This document shows, one piece after another, positions 26,676 through 35,544 of a stretch of DNA of 64,000 nt; position 1 is the first letter of the stretch, and the number at the start of each line of letters is the position of its first letter. The position numbers were made by a program, and so were the translations under genes. The stretch is from Streptomyces sp. NRRL S-37. Its GTDB lineage: Bacteria > Actinomycetota > Actinomycetes > Streptomycetales > Streptomycetaceae. A model generated the notes under the pieces. The model was given only the letters and a program-made list of their open reading frames with translations, had not been told where the DNA came from and did no database searches. Location of the stretch: NCBI RefSeq assembly GCF_000721605.1, contig NZ_JOIZ01000007.1:248001-312000 (forward strand), read 5' to 3'.

Positions 26676-29600
26676 CAGCGCACCTCCCCGTCGCCGCCGT
26701 CCGCCCGACCGGCACGGTCCGCCCCGGAGGCACCGGCCCGCCCGGCCTCCCCGACCGCCGGGGAGCCGTACGCCGTCCGGGGGTCCCTGACGGTCCCCGA
26801 GGACGCGACGGTCCCGGCCGTCCGGCTGCCGTGGGCTGCCTCGGGGGCGTGGGCCGCCCCGGGGTTCCCGGCCGCCCGGCCGCCGTGAGCTGCCCCTGAG
26901 GCGTCGGCCGCCCCGGAGCCCTCCGTCCCCCGGTGCGCGACGGGGCCGTCGACCGGCTGCCAGACGATCTCGACGCCGGCGTCCGGGTGCGCGGCCCGGA
27001 AGGCGCGGATCTCCTCCTGCACGGCGGCCAGCTGCGCCGCGAGCCGCTGCTCCAGCGCGGTCGCGTCGCCCCCGGCCGGGATCAGCCGGCGCCCGGAGCG
27101 GCGCGGCGGAGCACCGCCCCCGGCCGTGTCCGCGAACGAGCCGGAGTCCACCGACGAGCCGGACCACGTGTCCGGTCCCGCCTCCGGTCCCGCCTCCGGC
27201 CGCTGCGGTACGCCGGGGTGCGAGGTGGCCACCTCCGGCTCGCTGACCCGCACGTCCGCCGCCGCGGGCCGCGCCGGCGGATCGGTGACGACGCTCTCCA
27301 CCCGCAGCGCCGCGTTGATGATGGCGTTGGCCTGCTCCCGGACCCCCGAGAGCACCTGGGCCAGGGACCGCTCGAACTCGGAGGCCCGCGCCGCCTGCGC
27401 GATCTCGGTGAACAGCCGCCGCGCCCGGTCGCCGACCCCGTCCTCCCGCCCGGTCAGCCCGTGCACGTTCCGCAGCGCGGGCCAGTCGGTGCCGTCCAGC
27501 GCCGCCAGCACCTCGCCCGCGCTGCCCATGGCGGTGTTGAGGTCCCGCTCGCCGGCGGCCGGGGAGAAGGCGGCCAGCTCCCGCACCAGCGCGGTGGCGT
27601 CGCCGCCGTGCCGGGAGAGCCGGGCCAGCAGCCCGGCCGCTTCCCGCAGGAGCACGGTACGGGGGGCGCCCGGCTCGTCGAGTCCGAGCAGCGCGGCGTG
27701 CCGGTCCAGTGAGGCCCGTACCCCGGCGACGTCCCGCTCCCACGCCTCGGCGCGGGCGCGCAGGTCCTCGGCGAGCCGGTTGACGTTGCGCGCGTACAGC
27801 GCGGGTTTGGCGCTCACCCCGAACAGCCGGGCCGCCCGGTCCCGGGCCGCCCCGTACTCCTCCTCGCTGGGCAGCGGCTGCGCCCGCAGCGACCAGCCGG
27901 GGCCGATCTCCTGGAGCGCGGGCGCCTCCCGTTCCGGGCCGCCGCGCAGCACCCAGGCGCGGTCGTCGAGGAGGGCGTACGCGGCGATGAGGAGGTTGCC
28001 GGTGAGCCTGTCGAGTCCGGCGTACCCGAGGTCCTTGGCGATCCAGCCACGGATGTCCTCGACGTCGAGGTCGCCGCGCTGCTGGTGTCCGGCCGCGCAC
28101 TGGTTGACGCGGGTGCGCCAGTCGCTGCGCATTACCAGCGGTCCGTCGTGGACGGTGCCGAGCTCCAGCGGTTCCACGATCCGCTTGACGGTCTTCAGGT
28201 GGTGGCTGTCGACGTTGTTGGCCCGTCCGCCCTCGTCCATCGCGCGGGTGATCCACTCCAGCGCGGTCCGCAGTTCGGCCGGGGTCACCGCCTTGCGCTG
28301 CCCGGTGCGGTCGGCCCCGAAGTCGGGGTGCTTCGGGTACAGCGCGGAGAACATGCCGTCGGCGAGGTGCAGCACGTTGGCCTCGAAGCCCTTGCCGCCC
28401 TCCTCCCTGGGCTGCGCGAACTCCGGCTGGAGGGACAGCACGTGGCGCCCGTCCGGCACCTCGGGTCCGGGGTTGGCGTCGGTGGGCCGGGCCAGCCCGT
28501 ACACCTCGGCGAGCGCGCCGGTGAGCTGGTCGGTGAGGGTGTCGCGGGCCACTTCGAGCTGCCGCCGCACCTTGGCCCGGTCGTCGGGCGGGAAGGTGCC
28601 GGTGTAGTCGGCGAGCCGGTCCCGTTCCAGCAGGAACGTGATCCGCATCAGCCGGCCGAGCTGGGCGCGGCGCTGGTCGGAGAAGAAGTCGGTGAGCCAC
28701 ACCAGGGTCGGCGCGGTGACGCCGGACTTCCGCAGTTCCTCGACGCGGTGGTAGTCGTCGCTGGGGTAGTGGTCGCCGTCGTCGAAGGGGTAGTCGACGA
28801 CGAACCGCACGTTGCCCGCGGTCGCCGGGGTGAACTGCTCGTCGGGCAGGTCGGCCCGGTCGCGCACGTTGCCGAAGACGAACTCGGCGATGCGCCGGGT
28901 GCCCCGCCAGACGATCTCCTTCTCGGCGACGAACTGCCCGTCGCGGACCCCGATCGCCTCCCACAGCCGGTCCCGCAGCCACACCCGGCGCACGCCCGCC
29001 TTGTCCTCCTCGGCGACGGCGTCGAGCAGCGGCTCGATGTCGAGGTCGGACAGGTGCAGCGAGAACACCGGGTCGGCCTCGCCGTCGGAGCGCACCTCGG
29101 ACGGGAACGCGGCCTGGAGGTCCCGCATCCGCCGTACGACGACGTCCCCGGCGGGCACGGTACGGGAGCGCACCGAGCCGTGGTTGAGGGCGGCGAGCCG
29201 TGCCCCGGTGAGCCGCCGCAGCGCGGGCACGTCGGGGGCGAGCGCGCCGAGCAGCATCGTCTTCACGAACCGCTCGTCGGCCTGGAAGTCGGCGTGGGTG
29301 TCCGAGCCGTACTTCTCCAGCAGGTGGGCGCGGGCCTTCGCGGCGAACTTCACGGCCGCCTCCGACTCGCGCTTCAGCTTGTCGGTGAAGGCGGCCCCGG
29401 TGCCGTCCACGAGGACGTCCCACAGGTCGCCGAGGGGGATGAGCCGGCCGACGGCGGCGTCGGCGTTCCGCTCCAGGAGCTGCTGCACCAGTTTCAGGCC
29501 GGTCCGCTCCCGCTGGAGCGCGCCGGAGAGCGCGACCAGCACGTTCAGCAGGGCCGGGGAGAGCGGGTACACGGCCCGGAAGTCCGTCCAGTCGGCCTGG

Positions 29601-30829
29601 GTGGCGCCGCTGCCGTCGAGCAGGATGTCCTTGACCTGCTGCCCGGTCCGGTCGATCTTCGCGAACTCGGCCTCCAGGACCGTGTCCTTGCCGGGCAGCG
29701 GCTTCAGCACCCGCTCCTTGATGATCTCCGGCAGGTTGCGGTCCTCCAGGTCGACGGTGTCGAACCGCTCGTTGAGGTATTCGAGGGCCTGTTCCATCGC
29801 CTTGACGTCGGCGCCGAGCACGTCGGAGCCGACGAGCTGGGACAGGTCGCGCTGCCGGGAGATGAACGACACGATCGGCACCGGCCGGTCCGCGTCCCCG
29901 GACTCGATCAGCTTCACCAGCTTCTGGATCTCGCTGTTGACGAAGGTCCGGTCCCGCATGTGCGCCTGGAGCCACAGCACCAGCTCGTCCAGGAACAGCA
30001 CCACGCCGTCGTACTCCAGCGAGCGGGCGTGCCGGCTGATCGCGGCGAGCCCGTTCTCCAGCGGCACGTACTTCGCCGCGTCACCGCGCGCGCTCTCCGC
30101 GTAGGACCGCATCGGCCCGGTGAGCAGCGCGGACTCCAGCCGTTCGCGGCGCGTGTCCCCGGCGGGCGCGGCGAACGCCTCGTCCAGCTCGGCGGCGGTC
30201 CAGGCGCCGCCCGCGCCGATGACCTGGAGTTCGTCGTCGTCCTCGTCCGCCGCGCCGCCGTCCTCGGCGGGCAGCAGCCGTACGAAGGCGTCGTCGCCGA
30301 GCTGCTCCCGCATCCGCCGTGCGTCGGCGAGCAGGGCGTCGGAGCGGAACACGGTCGGTGTCGGCGCGTCCGGGTGCTGTTCCCGTACGGCCCGTACGTA
30401 TCCGCCGAGCAGCGCCTCGTCGAGGTTGGCGGCGCCCACCAGGTGGTACGGCACCATGAGGAAGCGTCGCCCGCGCAGCCACTCGTCGTGCTCGGCGATG
30501 ACCTCCCGCAGGCGCGGTTTGGCGCGGGCGGAGGCGTCGCCGTTGAGCACGGCGTGCAGCACGGTCAGGAAGTGGGACTTACCGGCGCCGAAGGATCCGT
30601 GCAGGTAGGCGGCGTACGAGGCGTTCTTGCGGACGGCGCCGCGGACCAGCTTCAGCGCCTTGCCGAACTGCTCCTGGAGCTGTGGCGTGACCACGTACTC
30701 CTCGACCCGCCCCGCCGACCGGCCGCTGAACCCCTGGGACAGCTCGACCTTGAAGTCACCGGCGTAGACGTCCTCCTTGATGTCGAGCACGTCCCTCAGT
30801 ACGACCGTCCCGCCCGCGCCCCTGGCCAT
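26675..30829 (-). CDS. pglY: BREX ATPase PglY (BrxC-like)
   Basis: About 1,384 residues. N-terminal region VVLRDVLDIKEDVYAGDFKV is typical. Walker A LHGSFGAGKSHFLTVL (about residue 77), Walker B VVLFLDELVLWLQAH (about 274). PglY is the large P-loop ATPase of type 2 BREX and is needed for Pgl function in S. coelicolor. The last 200 or so residues are low-complexity (Ala/Gly/His-rich, with repeats such as GAAHAPEAAHGS), preceded by a short coiled-coil-like stretch. ATG 30829 is chosen; an ATG nine codons upstream (30856) is possible. First gene of the minus-strand unit. Confidence 0.93.
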   Translation of the reverse strand: MARGAGGTVVLRDVLDIKEDVYAGDFKVELSQGFSGRSAGRVEEYVVTPQLQEQFGKALKLVRGAVRKNASYAAYLHGSFGAGKSHFLTVLHAVLNGDASARAKPRLREVIAEHDEWLRGRRFLMVPYHLVGAANLDEALLGGYVRAVREQHPDAPTPTVFRSDALLADARRMREQLGDDAFVRLLPAEDGGAADEDDDELQVIGAGGAWTAAELDEAFAAPAGDTRRERLESALLTGPMRSYAESARGDAAKYVPLENGLAAISRHARSLEYDGVVLFLDELVLWLQAHMRDRTFVNSEIQKLVKLIESGDADRPVPIVSFISRQRDLSQLVGSDVLGADVKAMEQALEYLNERFDTVDLEDRNLPEIIKERVLKPLPGKDTVLEAEFAKIDRTGQQVKDILLDGSGATQADWTDFRAVYPLSPALLNVLVALSGALQRERTGLKLVQQLLERNADAAVGRLIPLGDLWDVLVDGTGAAFTDKLKRESEAAVKFAAKARAHLLEKYGSDTHADFQADERFVKTMLLGALAPDVPALRRLTGARLAALNHGSVRSRTVPAGDVVVRRMRDLQAAFPSEVRSDGEADPVFSLHLSDLDIEPLLDAVAEEDKAGVRRVWLRDRLWEAIGVRDGQFVAEKEIVWRGTRRIAEFVFGNVRDRADLPDEQFTPATAGNVRFVVDYPFDDGDHYPSDDYHRVEELRKSGVTAPTLVWLTDFFSDQRRAQLGRLMRITFLLERDRLADYTGTFPPDDRAKVRRQLEVARDTLTDQLTGALAEVYGLARPTDANPGPEVPDGRHVLSLQPEFAQPREEGGKGFEANVLHLADGMFSALYPKHPDFGADRTGQRKAVTPAELRTALEWITRAMDEGGRANNVDSHHLKTVKRIVEPLELGTVHDGPLVMRSDWRTRVNQCAAGHQQRGDLDVEDIRGWIAKDLGYAGLDRLTGNLLIAAYALLDDRAWVLRGGPEREAPALQEIGPGWSLRAQPLPSEEEYGAARDRAARLFGVSAKPALYARNVNRLAEDLRARAEAWERDVAGVRASLDRHAALLGLDEPGAPRTVLLREAAGLLARLSRHGGDATALVRELAAFSPAAGERDLNTAMGSAGEVLAALDGTDWPALRNVHGLTGREDGVGDRARRLFTEIAQAARASEFERSLAQVLSGVREQANAIINAALRVESVVTDPPARPAAADVRVSEPEVATSHPGVPQRPEAGPEAGPDTWSGSSVDSGSFADTAGGGAPPRRSGRRLIPAGGDATALEQRLAAQLAAVQEEIRAFRAAHPDAGVEIVWQPVDGPVAHRGTEGSGAADASGAAHGGRAAGNPGAAHAPEAAHGSRTAGTVASSGTVRDPRTAYGSPAVGEAGRAGASGADRAGRADGGDGEVR

Positions 30830-30856
30830 CAGCCGCTCCCACTCCCCACAGCACAC

Positions 30857-30880
30857 GCCCGGCCACCCCCGCGGCCGGGC
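30857..30880. promoter_or_regulatory. Hairpin in the pglY leader
   Basis: GCCCGGCC and GGCCGGGC pair around 8 nt, 28 bp upstream of the pglY ATG and inside its expected 5' leader. It could attenuate pglY or act as a transcription roadblock between pglY and the divergent toxin-antitoxin pair. Confidence 0.45.
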
Positions 30881-30981
30881 TTCCTTTCGGGGCCCGCGCG
30901 GTCAGACCCGGGCGCCTCACATCTCCCTCCTTATCCTGCCAGCCGGGGCGCGAATCCCGGGCCGAGGAGCAAGAGGTCATG

Positions 30982-31018
30982 CGACTGGTACCGGATACTT
31001 GTACCATTCGACTGGTAC
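30982..31018 (+). promoter_or_regulatory. Likely YefM-YoeB operator region
   Basis: CGACTGGTAC occurs twice (30982-30991 and 31009-31018, 27 bp apart). GTACCA-N6-TGGTAC forms an inverted repeat at 31001-31018. It lies 35-70 bp upstream of the antitoxin ATG, where such modules autoregulate. Confidence 0.6.
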
Positions 31019-31052
31019 GGTCTTCCCGTACCGGTTTCTGTGGAGGAGAGGC

Positions 31053-31331
31053 ATGTCCATCACCGCCAGCGAGGCCCGGGCCAGGCTTTTCCCGCTGATC
31101 CAGCAGGTCAACGACGACCATGAGCCCGTGGAGATCACCTCCAGGGGCGGCGACGCCGTACTGATGTCGGCCGACGACTTCCGTTCCTGGCAGGAGACCG
31201 TCTACCTGCTGCGTTCGCCGGCCAACGCGGCTCACCTCATGGCGGCCGTCGCCGCGGACAAGGCCGCCGACACCCCGGTGATCACCAGGAGCATGGCGGA
31301 GCTGGAGGCGCTGGCGGAGGACGGCGAGTGA
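31053..31331 (+). CDS. yefM: Type II antitoxin, Phd/YefM family
   Basis: 92 residues, [20 protein letters not shown] then [20 protein letters not shown] and [17 protein letters not shown], all characteristic of YefM. It neutralises the YoeB toxin next door and represses its own promoter. Start ATG 31053 follows GGAGGAGAG. The stop overlaps the toxin GTG (GTGA). It is divergent from pglY and sits inside the BREX locus, as do toxin-antitoxin genes between pglX and pglY in S. coelicolor (from memory). Confidence 0.95.
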   Translation: MSITASEARARLFPLIQQVNDDHEPVEITSRGGDAVLMSADDFRSWQETVYLLRSPANAAHLMAAVAADKAADTPVITRSMAELEALAEDGE

Positions 31332-31585
31332 GGGACGTAAGGTTCCGTCCCACCGGGTGGGAGGACCTCCTGTACTGGCAGGCCGCCGACAAGAAGCTGT
31401 TCCGCAAGCTCATCCGTCTGATCGGCGAGATCCAGCGCGATCCCTTCACCGGTATCGGCAAGCCGGAGCCGCTGAAGGGGGATCTGTCGGGGTACTGGTC
31501 ACGCCGGATCGACGACGAGCACCGCCTCGTCTACCGGGCCACCGAGAAGGAAGTCGTGATCATCAAGGCCCGGTACCACTACTGA
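31328..31585 (+). CDS. yoeB: mRNA interferase toxin YoeB (Txe family)
   Basis: 85 residues, full length. It has [15 protein letters not shown], then [39 protein letters not shown] and the catalytic C-terminus ending KARYHY. YoeB cleaves mRNA in the ribosomal A site. Catalytic Glu, Arg and the terminal His-Tyr are all present, so the toxin looks active. Overlap GTGA with yefM; its 3' end overlaps the convergent ATPase gene by 7 bp. Confidence 0.95.
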   Translation: MRDVRFRPTGWEDLLYWQAADKKLFRKLIRLIGEIQRDPFTGIGKPEPLKGDLSGYWSRRIDDEHRLVYRATEKEVVIIKARYHY

Positions 31586-32049
31586 CGGGCCGGCGCGGCG
31601 GGCACCACGGCCCACACCGTCTTTCCGGGGGCGCCGGGGCGCGGAGCCGTTCCCCATTCCTTGGCCAGGGCGGCGACGAGGAGAAGCCCCCGCCCGCCGT
31701 CCTCCTCGCTCCCGGCGTCCCGTGCCTCGGGCAGTCGCTCGCCCCGTGCGTCGCTGACCTCGACGCGGATGTACCCGCCGTCCTCTCTGCTGAGCCGCAG
31801 TTCGGCGTCCCGGCCGGGCACCCGCCCGTGGGTCACGGCGTTGTTCGCCAGCTCGGCCACGATCAGCTCGATGGCGTCGTGCGCCGGGGTGCCGTGGTGC
31901 CAGCCCCAGGCGTCCATCTGGCAGGAGGCGAGCCGGCGGGCGAGCCGGGCTCCGCGCGGGGACGGGGTGAAGCGGAACGAGAGCACCGTCTGGTCGGCGA
32001 GCGGAAGCGGCAGCGCGGACCGCCGCTCCGTGCGGGGGGAAGTGGTCAT
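31579..32049 (-). CDS. RsbW-like ATP-binding (HATPase) regulator
   Basis: 156 residues from ATG 32049. GHKL ATPase fold: the N-box is [17 protein letters not shown] (about residue 55-72), and the G boxes are [12 protein letters not shown] and [16 protein letters not shown]. Such small Streptomyces proteins are anti-sigma kinases or orphan regulators of development. No sigma factor or anti-anti-sigma gene is adjacent. The first 20 residues ([18 protein letters not shown]) are low-complexity. It converges on yoeB. Confidence 0.85.
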   Translation of the reverse strand: MTTSPRTERRSALPLPLADQTVLSFRFTPSPRGARLARRLASCQMDAWGWHHGTPAHDAIELIVAELANNAVTHGRVPGRDAELRLSREDGGYIRVEVSDARGERLPEARDAGSEEDGGRGLLLVAALAKEWGTAPRPGAPGKTVWAVVPAAPARQ

Positions 32050-32121
32050 GCCCCGAAGATCCCGCGCCCACACCCCCACCCACCAGCAGCGACGCCCCCA
32101 CGACGACGCTCTGTCGGGGCG

Positions 32122-32334
32122 GTGGACGACGGTGTCGGGCCTGTCGGGGCGGGCGTCCGTTCTTCTTGCCCTCATGGAGCCGCAGGCTCCTGCGTCCCCC
32201 GTCGGTGGGCACACCTCGTCGTCGCGGCGGGCGCCGCCGGACTCGCGGTCGGCGTCGTCGGCGGCATGGTCGCGGCCGAAGTGGTCGACGAGGTCGGGGA
32301 CTTCTTCGAGGGCGACGAGGAGGACGAGGGCTGA
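32122..32334 (+). CDS. Possible small membrane protein
   Basis: Up to 70 residues from GTG 32122. The convincing part is only the C-terminal 40: HLVVAAGAAGLAVGVVGGMV, a glycine-zipper-like membrane helix, followed by an acidic end (EVVDEVGDFFEGDEEDEG). The N-terminal half looks non-native (Cys and Gly rich, weak start, no ribosome site), so the gene may be a 5'-truncated or frameshifted remnant. Divergent from the HATPase gene. Low confidence. Confidence 0.35.
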   Translation: MDDGVGPVGAGVRSSCPHGAAGSCVPRRWAHLVVAAGAAGLAVGVVGGMVAAEVVDEVGDFFEGDEEDEG

Positions 32335-32749
32335 CGCCACGCCGCCACGGCGGAAGGCGAAGGGCGCCGGAGCGGGGAGCGGGAGCGGGAGCGGAAGGTC
32401 GAAGAGGAAGCCCGCCGAGCCACGGGCCGCCATCCGGACCGTCACCGTCACCGGCACCGGCGGCCCCGACGGCGACTCCGGCAAGGACGAGCGGGCCGTG
32501 ATCCACGAGGCGTGCCACGCCCTCGATCCACCGCCACCGCCCCGCGAGTCCACCCTCCGACCGGCCCCGCCCGTGCGGCGGGCCGCGCGCTTCGGCGCGC
32601 CGGCCCGCCACACGGCCGGATCACCAGTTCACACGCGCCCCGTCTCCCTTCCGCCGCTGCCCGTTCCCCGAGCGGACATCGTATAGACGCCCCGGGCCCC
32701 GCACGCCGCCCGGCGGGCCCGAGGTGCGGTCGCGCCCCCGCCCCAACTT

Positions 32750-32763
32750 CTACAGTAGTGTAG
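32750..32763 (+). promoter_or_regulatory. Inverted repeat upstream of terD
   Basis: CTACA-GTAG-TGTAG, 5-bp arms, at 61-74 bp before the terD start, in locally AT-richer DNA likely to hold the promoter. It could be an operator for the stress-inducible terD cluster. Confidence 0.4.
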
Positions 32764-32823
32764 ATTTTCAGGTCAGGGCCCGTACCGCGGGCCTCGACCG
32801 CACCTGCCGAGAAGGAGCACGCA

Positions 32824-33399
32824 GTGGGAGTTTCCCTGTCCAAGGGTGGCAACGTCTCGCTCAGCAAGGAGGCACCGGGCCTGACCGCCGTCCTGGTCGG
32901 TCTGGGCTGGGACGTCCGTACGACCACCGGCACCGACTACGACCTGGACGCCTCCGCGCTGCTCCTCGACACGTCCGGCAGGGTCCTGTCGGACCAGCAC
33001 TTCGTCTTCTACAACAACCTCAGGAGCCCCGACGGCTCGGTGGAGCACACCGGCGACAACCTCACCGGTGAGGGCGAGGGCGACGACGAGGTCGTCAAGG
33101 TGGACCTCGCGGCCGTACCCGCCGAGGTCGACAGGATCGTGTTCCCGGTCTCCATCCACGACGCCGAGAACCGCGGCCAGAGCTTCGGCCAGGTCCGCAA
33201 CGCCTTCATCCGTATCGTCAACCAGGCCGGCGGCGCCGAGATCGCCCGCTACGACCTGTCCGAGGACGCCTCCACCGAGACCGCGATGGTCTTCGGTGAG
33301 CTGTACCGCAACGGCGCCGAATGGAAGTTCCGCGCGGTCGGCCAGGGATACGCCTCGGGCCTGGCCGGGATCGCCGCCGACTTCGGCGTGGGCGTCTGA
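32824..33399 (+). CDS. terD: TerD-family stress protein (first copy)
   Basis: 191 residues. Opens [20 protein letters not shown], then the Ca-binding-type [52 protein letters not shown] and [20 protein letters not shown]. TerD proteins are cytoplasmic Ca2+-binding proteins tied to tellurite resistance, phage inhibition and stress in Ter systems. GTG 32824 follows GAAGGAG. It leads a TerD - membrane protein - TerD cluster within the BREX locus. Confidence 0.95.
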   Translation: MGVSLSKGGNVSLSKEAPGLTAVLVGLGWDVRTTTGTDYDLDASALLLDTSGRVLSDQHFVFYNNLRSPDGSVEHTGDNLTGEGEGDDEVVKVDLAAVPAEVDRIVFPVSIHDAENRGQSFGQVRNAFIRIVNQAGGAEIARYDLSEDASTETAMVFGELYRNGAEWKFRAVGQGYASGLAGIAADFGVGV

Positions 33400-33509
33400 C
33401 ACCCCGCGGACGGCACGGCGCCGGGCCGGCTCCCCTCGGGGCCGGTCCGACGCCGTGTCCGCGCCGCTCCGAGAGCACCGCCGAAGCCTTCCACCCGTCA
33501 GGAGACCAT

Positions 33510-34217
33510 GTGGCCGACCCACTGCGCCTTCGCCCGGAGGACAGGCCGGACTTCGAGGCGGTACTGCGCCTGGCGCTCGGCACCGCGGACGTACGGGAGG
33601 CACTGGGGGCCGATCCCACCGGCCGGGCCGCGGAGCGTCTGCGCCTGCGCGCGCTCGGGGACGCCGACGGGATAGCCGTCGCGGCACGCGCGGAATACGG
33701 CGCGTACCTCGCGGCGCGTACGTCGGCACGGTCCGGCCCGCCGTTCCACCCCGTGACCGGCAGCCTGCTGCCCGCCCTGGCGGTACTCACCCCGCTCGTC
33801 GCCACCGCGTCCGCCGCGGTCCTGCTCGTCCTCGGCTACCTGCTCCGACTGGCGGACACGGGAAGCGCCCTGCCCGGCTCGCTGATCACCGCCGGATGGA
33901 TCCTGACGCTGATCGCGGGCACCAGCGCCCTCCTCGCCTTCGCCGCGCTGCTGAGAACGGCGGTGCGCGGCGGTGACGGGTCCGCGCACTCGGCGCGCAC
34001 GCAGCGGGCCCGCCTGGACTGGCACCAGGCCCTGCTGCACCGGGGCCTGCTGCCCCACCTGCGCCGGCACCTGCGCGAGGAGCCGTTTCCGCACCCCGCC
34101 CCTCCACCGGCCGTCCGCCCCTCCCACCCCCACGACGCACACACCACCAGCAACCCTGAGGAGCACCCGTCCCATGTCGGTCAACATGAGCAAAGGCCAG
34201 CAGATCAGCCTCAGTAA
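33510..34217 (+). CDS. Two-helix membrane protein between TerD genes
   Basis: About 235 residues from GTG 33510 (AGGAG about 5 nt upstream; an ATG two bases earlier is out of frame). N-terminal cytoplasmic region of about 90 residues, then two membrane helices (LLPALAVLTPLVATASAAVLLVL and LITAGWILTLIAGTSALLAF), then a basic His/Arg/Pro-rich tail (LHRGLLPHLRRHLREEPF). No named family, but such proteins accompany TerD in Streptomyces (from memory). The 3' end overlaps the second terD by 44 bp, implying co-translation. Confidence 0.8.
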   Translation: MADPLRLRPEDRPDFEAVLRLALGTADVREALGADPTGRAAERLRLRALGDADGIAVAARAEYGAYLAARTSARSGPPFHPVTGSLLPALAVLTPLVATASAAVLLVLGYLLRLADTGSALPGSLITAGWILTLIAGTSALLAFAALLRTAVRGGDGSAHSARTQRARLDWHQALLHRGLLPHLRRHLREEPFPHPAPPPAVRPSHPHDAHTTSNPEEHPSHVGQHEQRPADQPQ

Positions 34218-34758
34218 GTCCGACGGCACCGCCCTGACGTCCGTCCGCATGGGGCTGGGCTGGCAGGCCGCACCCCGCAAGGGCTTCCTCGCCAAGCTCA
34301 CCGGGGCGCGCGAGATCGACCTGGACGCCTCCGCCGTCCTCTTCGCCGCCGGGCAGCCCACGGACGTCGTCTTCTTCCAGCACCTGGCCAGCGACGACGG
34401 CTCGGTCCGGCACACCGGCGACAACCTCACCGGCGGCGCGGGCACGGGAGGCGACGACGAGTCGATCCTGGTCGACCTCGCCCGCGTGCCCGTCCACGTC
34501 GACCAGATCGTCTTCACCGTCAACTCGTTCACCGGCCAGACCTTCGCCGAGGTGCAGAACGCCTTCTGTCGCCTGGTCGACGAGACGACCGGCGCCGAAC
34601 TGGCCCGCTACACGCTCACCGGGGGCGGCGAGCACACCGCCCAGATCATGGCGAAGGTCCACCGCTCCGGCGGCGGCTGGCAGATGAAGGCCATCGGCGC
34701 ACCCGCCACCGGCCGTACCTTCCAGGACCTGCTCCCGGCCATCACGCCCCACCTCTGA
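34174..34758 (+). CDS. terD: TerD-family stress protein (second copy)
   Basis: 194 residues. MSVNMSKGQQISLSKSDGTA, then EIDLDASAVLFAAG, VFFQHLASDDGSVRHTGDN, VDQIVFTVNSFTGQTFAEVQ and LARYTLTGGGEHTAQIMAKV. It differs from the first copy by an insert after the core WQAA (PRKGFLAKLTGAR), typical of the TerD/CABP sub-branch. ATG 34174 lies inside the upstream membrane-protein gene. The pair may act as Ca2+-linked subunits at the membrane through that protein (inference). Confidence 0.93.
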   Translation: MSVNMSKGQQISLSKSDGTALTSVRMGLGWQAAPRKGFLAKLTGAREIDLDASAVLFAAGQPTDVVFFQHLASDDGSVRHTGDNLTGGAGTGGDDESILVDLARVPVHVDQIVFTVNSFTGQTFAEVQNAFCRLVDETTGAELARYTLTGGGEHTAQIMAKVHRSGGGWQMKAIGAPATGRTFQDLLPAITPHL

Positions 34759-34903
34759 GCACCACCACCGCCACGCCCGCGCCGCCCGGTCCGGGTCCAG
34801 GGGCAGCCGTGCCGTGGACGGAGGCGGAAGCGTGTGACGGTGAGTGACGGTCTCATTCCTGTCGGTGAGTACGGGAAACTCCGATACGTTCGTAGAGAAC
34901 CCC

Positions 34904-34956
34904 CTGCTCGTTGCGGCGAGCAGGCGCGAGGCCCGCCGAGAACTCAGGCGGGCCTC
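34904..34956. terminator. Two consecutive hairpins between terD and the relE-like gene
   Basis: First stem CTGCTCG - TTGCGG - CGAGCAG (34904-34923). Second stem GAGGCCCGCC / GGCGGGCCTC with 9-nt loop (34928-34956), followed by TGCTTTT. The second stem suits a terminator for the convergent genes. Two stacked hairpins plus T-run could also be the 3' end of a small RNA read rightwards. Confidence 0.7.
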
Positions 34957-34974
34957 TGCTTTTGCGGTGACCTC

Positions 34975-35256
34975 TTAAGGAACCTGACGGTAGACCTCGC
35001 GGCGGTTGCCCACGGTCAGGACCCACACGATGAGCCGGCCGTCCTCGACGGTGTAGACGACGCGGTAGTCACCGACCCTGAGCCGCCACCGGGCCTCGTG
35101 CCCCCGGAGGGCCTTCACGTCGAACCCCGCCGTGTCTCCCGCGTCCATCGCCTTCTGGAGTTCGGTCAGGCGGTACAGGACGCGCAGGGCGTCGGGGCGC
35201 GGGATCTTGAGCATGTCCCGCTGGGCGTGCGGGGTGAAGCGCGTGACGTACCCCAT
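34975..35256 (-). CDS. Type II toxin, RelE/ParE superfamily
   Basis: 93 residues. VTRFTPHAQRDMLKIPRPDA, then VKALRGHEARWRLRVGDYRVVYTVEDG and VLTVGNRREVYR, the standard RelE core with catalytic-type Arg residues. It probably cleaves ribosome-bound mRNA. The antitoxin gene precedes it by 5 bp on the same strand. No truncation is seen. Confidence 0.93.
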   Translation of the reverse strand: MGYVTRFTPHAQRDMLKIPRPDALRVLYRLTELQKAMDAGDTAGFDVKALRGHEARWRLRVGDYRVVYTVEDGRLIVWVLTVGNRREVYRQVP

Positions 35257-35261
35257 GTGCG

Positions 35262-35543
35262 TCAGCCCTGCTGGTCGCGGAGCAGAGCGGCCATCTCCTC
35301 GAGCGAGACCGACCCGTCGGTGCCCTCGGACTCTGCTTCATCGGCCAGCCGGTTGAGCCATGCCTCTTCGGCGTCCTCGGCGAGTCGGCGCAGCCGCTGG
35401 TACTCCTGGATGTCGATCACGACGGCTTCCTGCTTGCCGCGCCGAGTGATGATCGTCGGCGTCTCCTCGCGGCGGGCGCGGTCGATGACGTCGGCGAGGT
35501 GGCTGCGGACCTCGGCCATGGACTCGACTACCGGTTCGCTCAT
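35262..35543 (-). CDS. Type II antitoxin, Phd/YefM family
   Basis: 93 residues from ATG 35543: VESMAEVRSHLADVIDRARR, TPTIITRRGKQEAVVIDIQE, YQRLRRLAEDAEEAWLNRL, with an acidic toxin-binding tail (EAESEGTDGSVSLEEM). It pairs with the RelE-like toxin downstream. The palindrome ATGTACAT (35560-35567) about 17 bp upstream may be its operator. It is the second Phd-type module in the interval between pglY and pglX. Confidence 0.93.
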   Translation of the reverse strand: MSEPVVESMAEVRSHLADVIDRARREETPTIITRRGKQEAVVIDIQEYQRLRRLAEDAEEAWLNRLADEAESEGTDGSVSLEEMAALLRDQQG

Positions 35544-35544
35544 G

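Noticed and set aside
23943..29975. 2,010-codon frame that would fuse pglZ with upstream sequence
   Set aside because: The upstream part runs antiphase through pglY. A TGATG junction at 26,675 with a normal PglZ N-terminus explains the true start.
32335..32686. Open frame continuing between the HATPase and terD genes
   Set aside because: Product is low-complexity (GAGAGSGSGSG and Pro runs) with no start or family; treated as non-coding.
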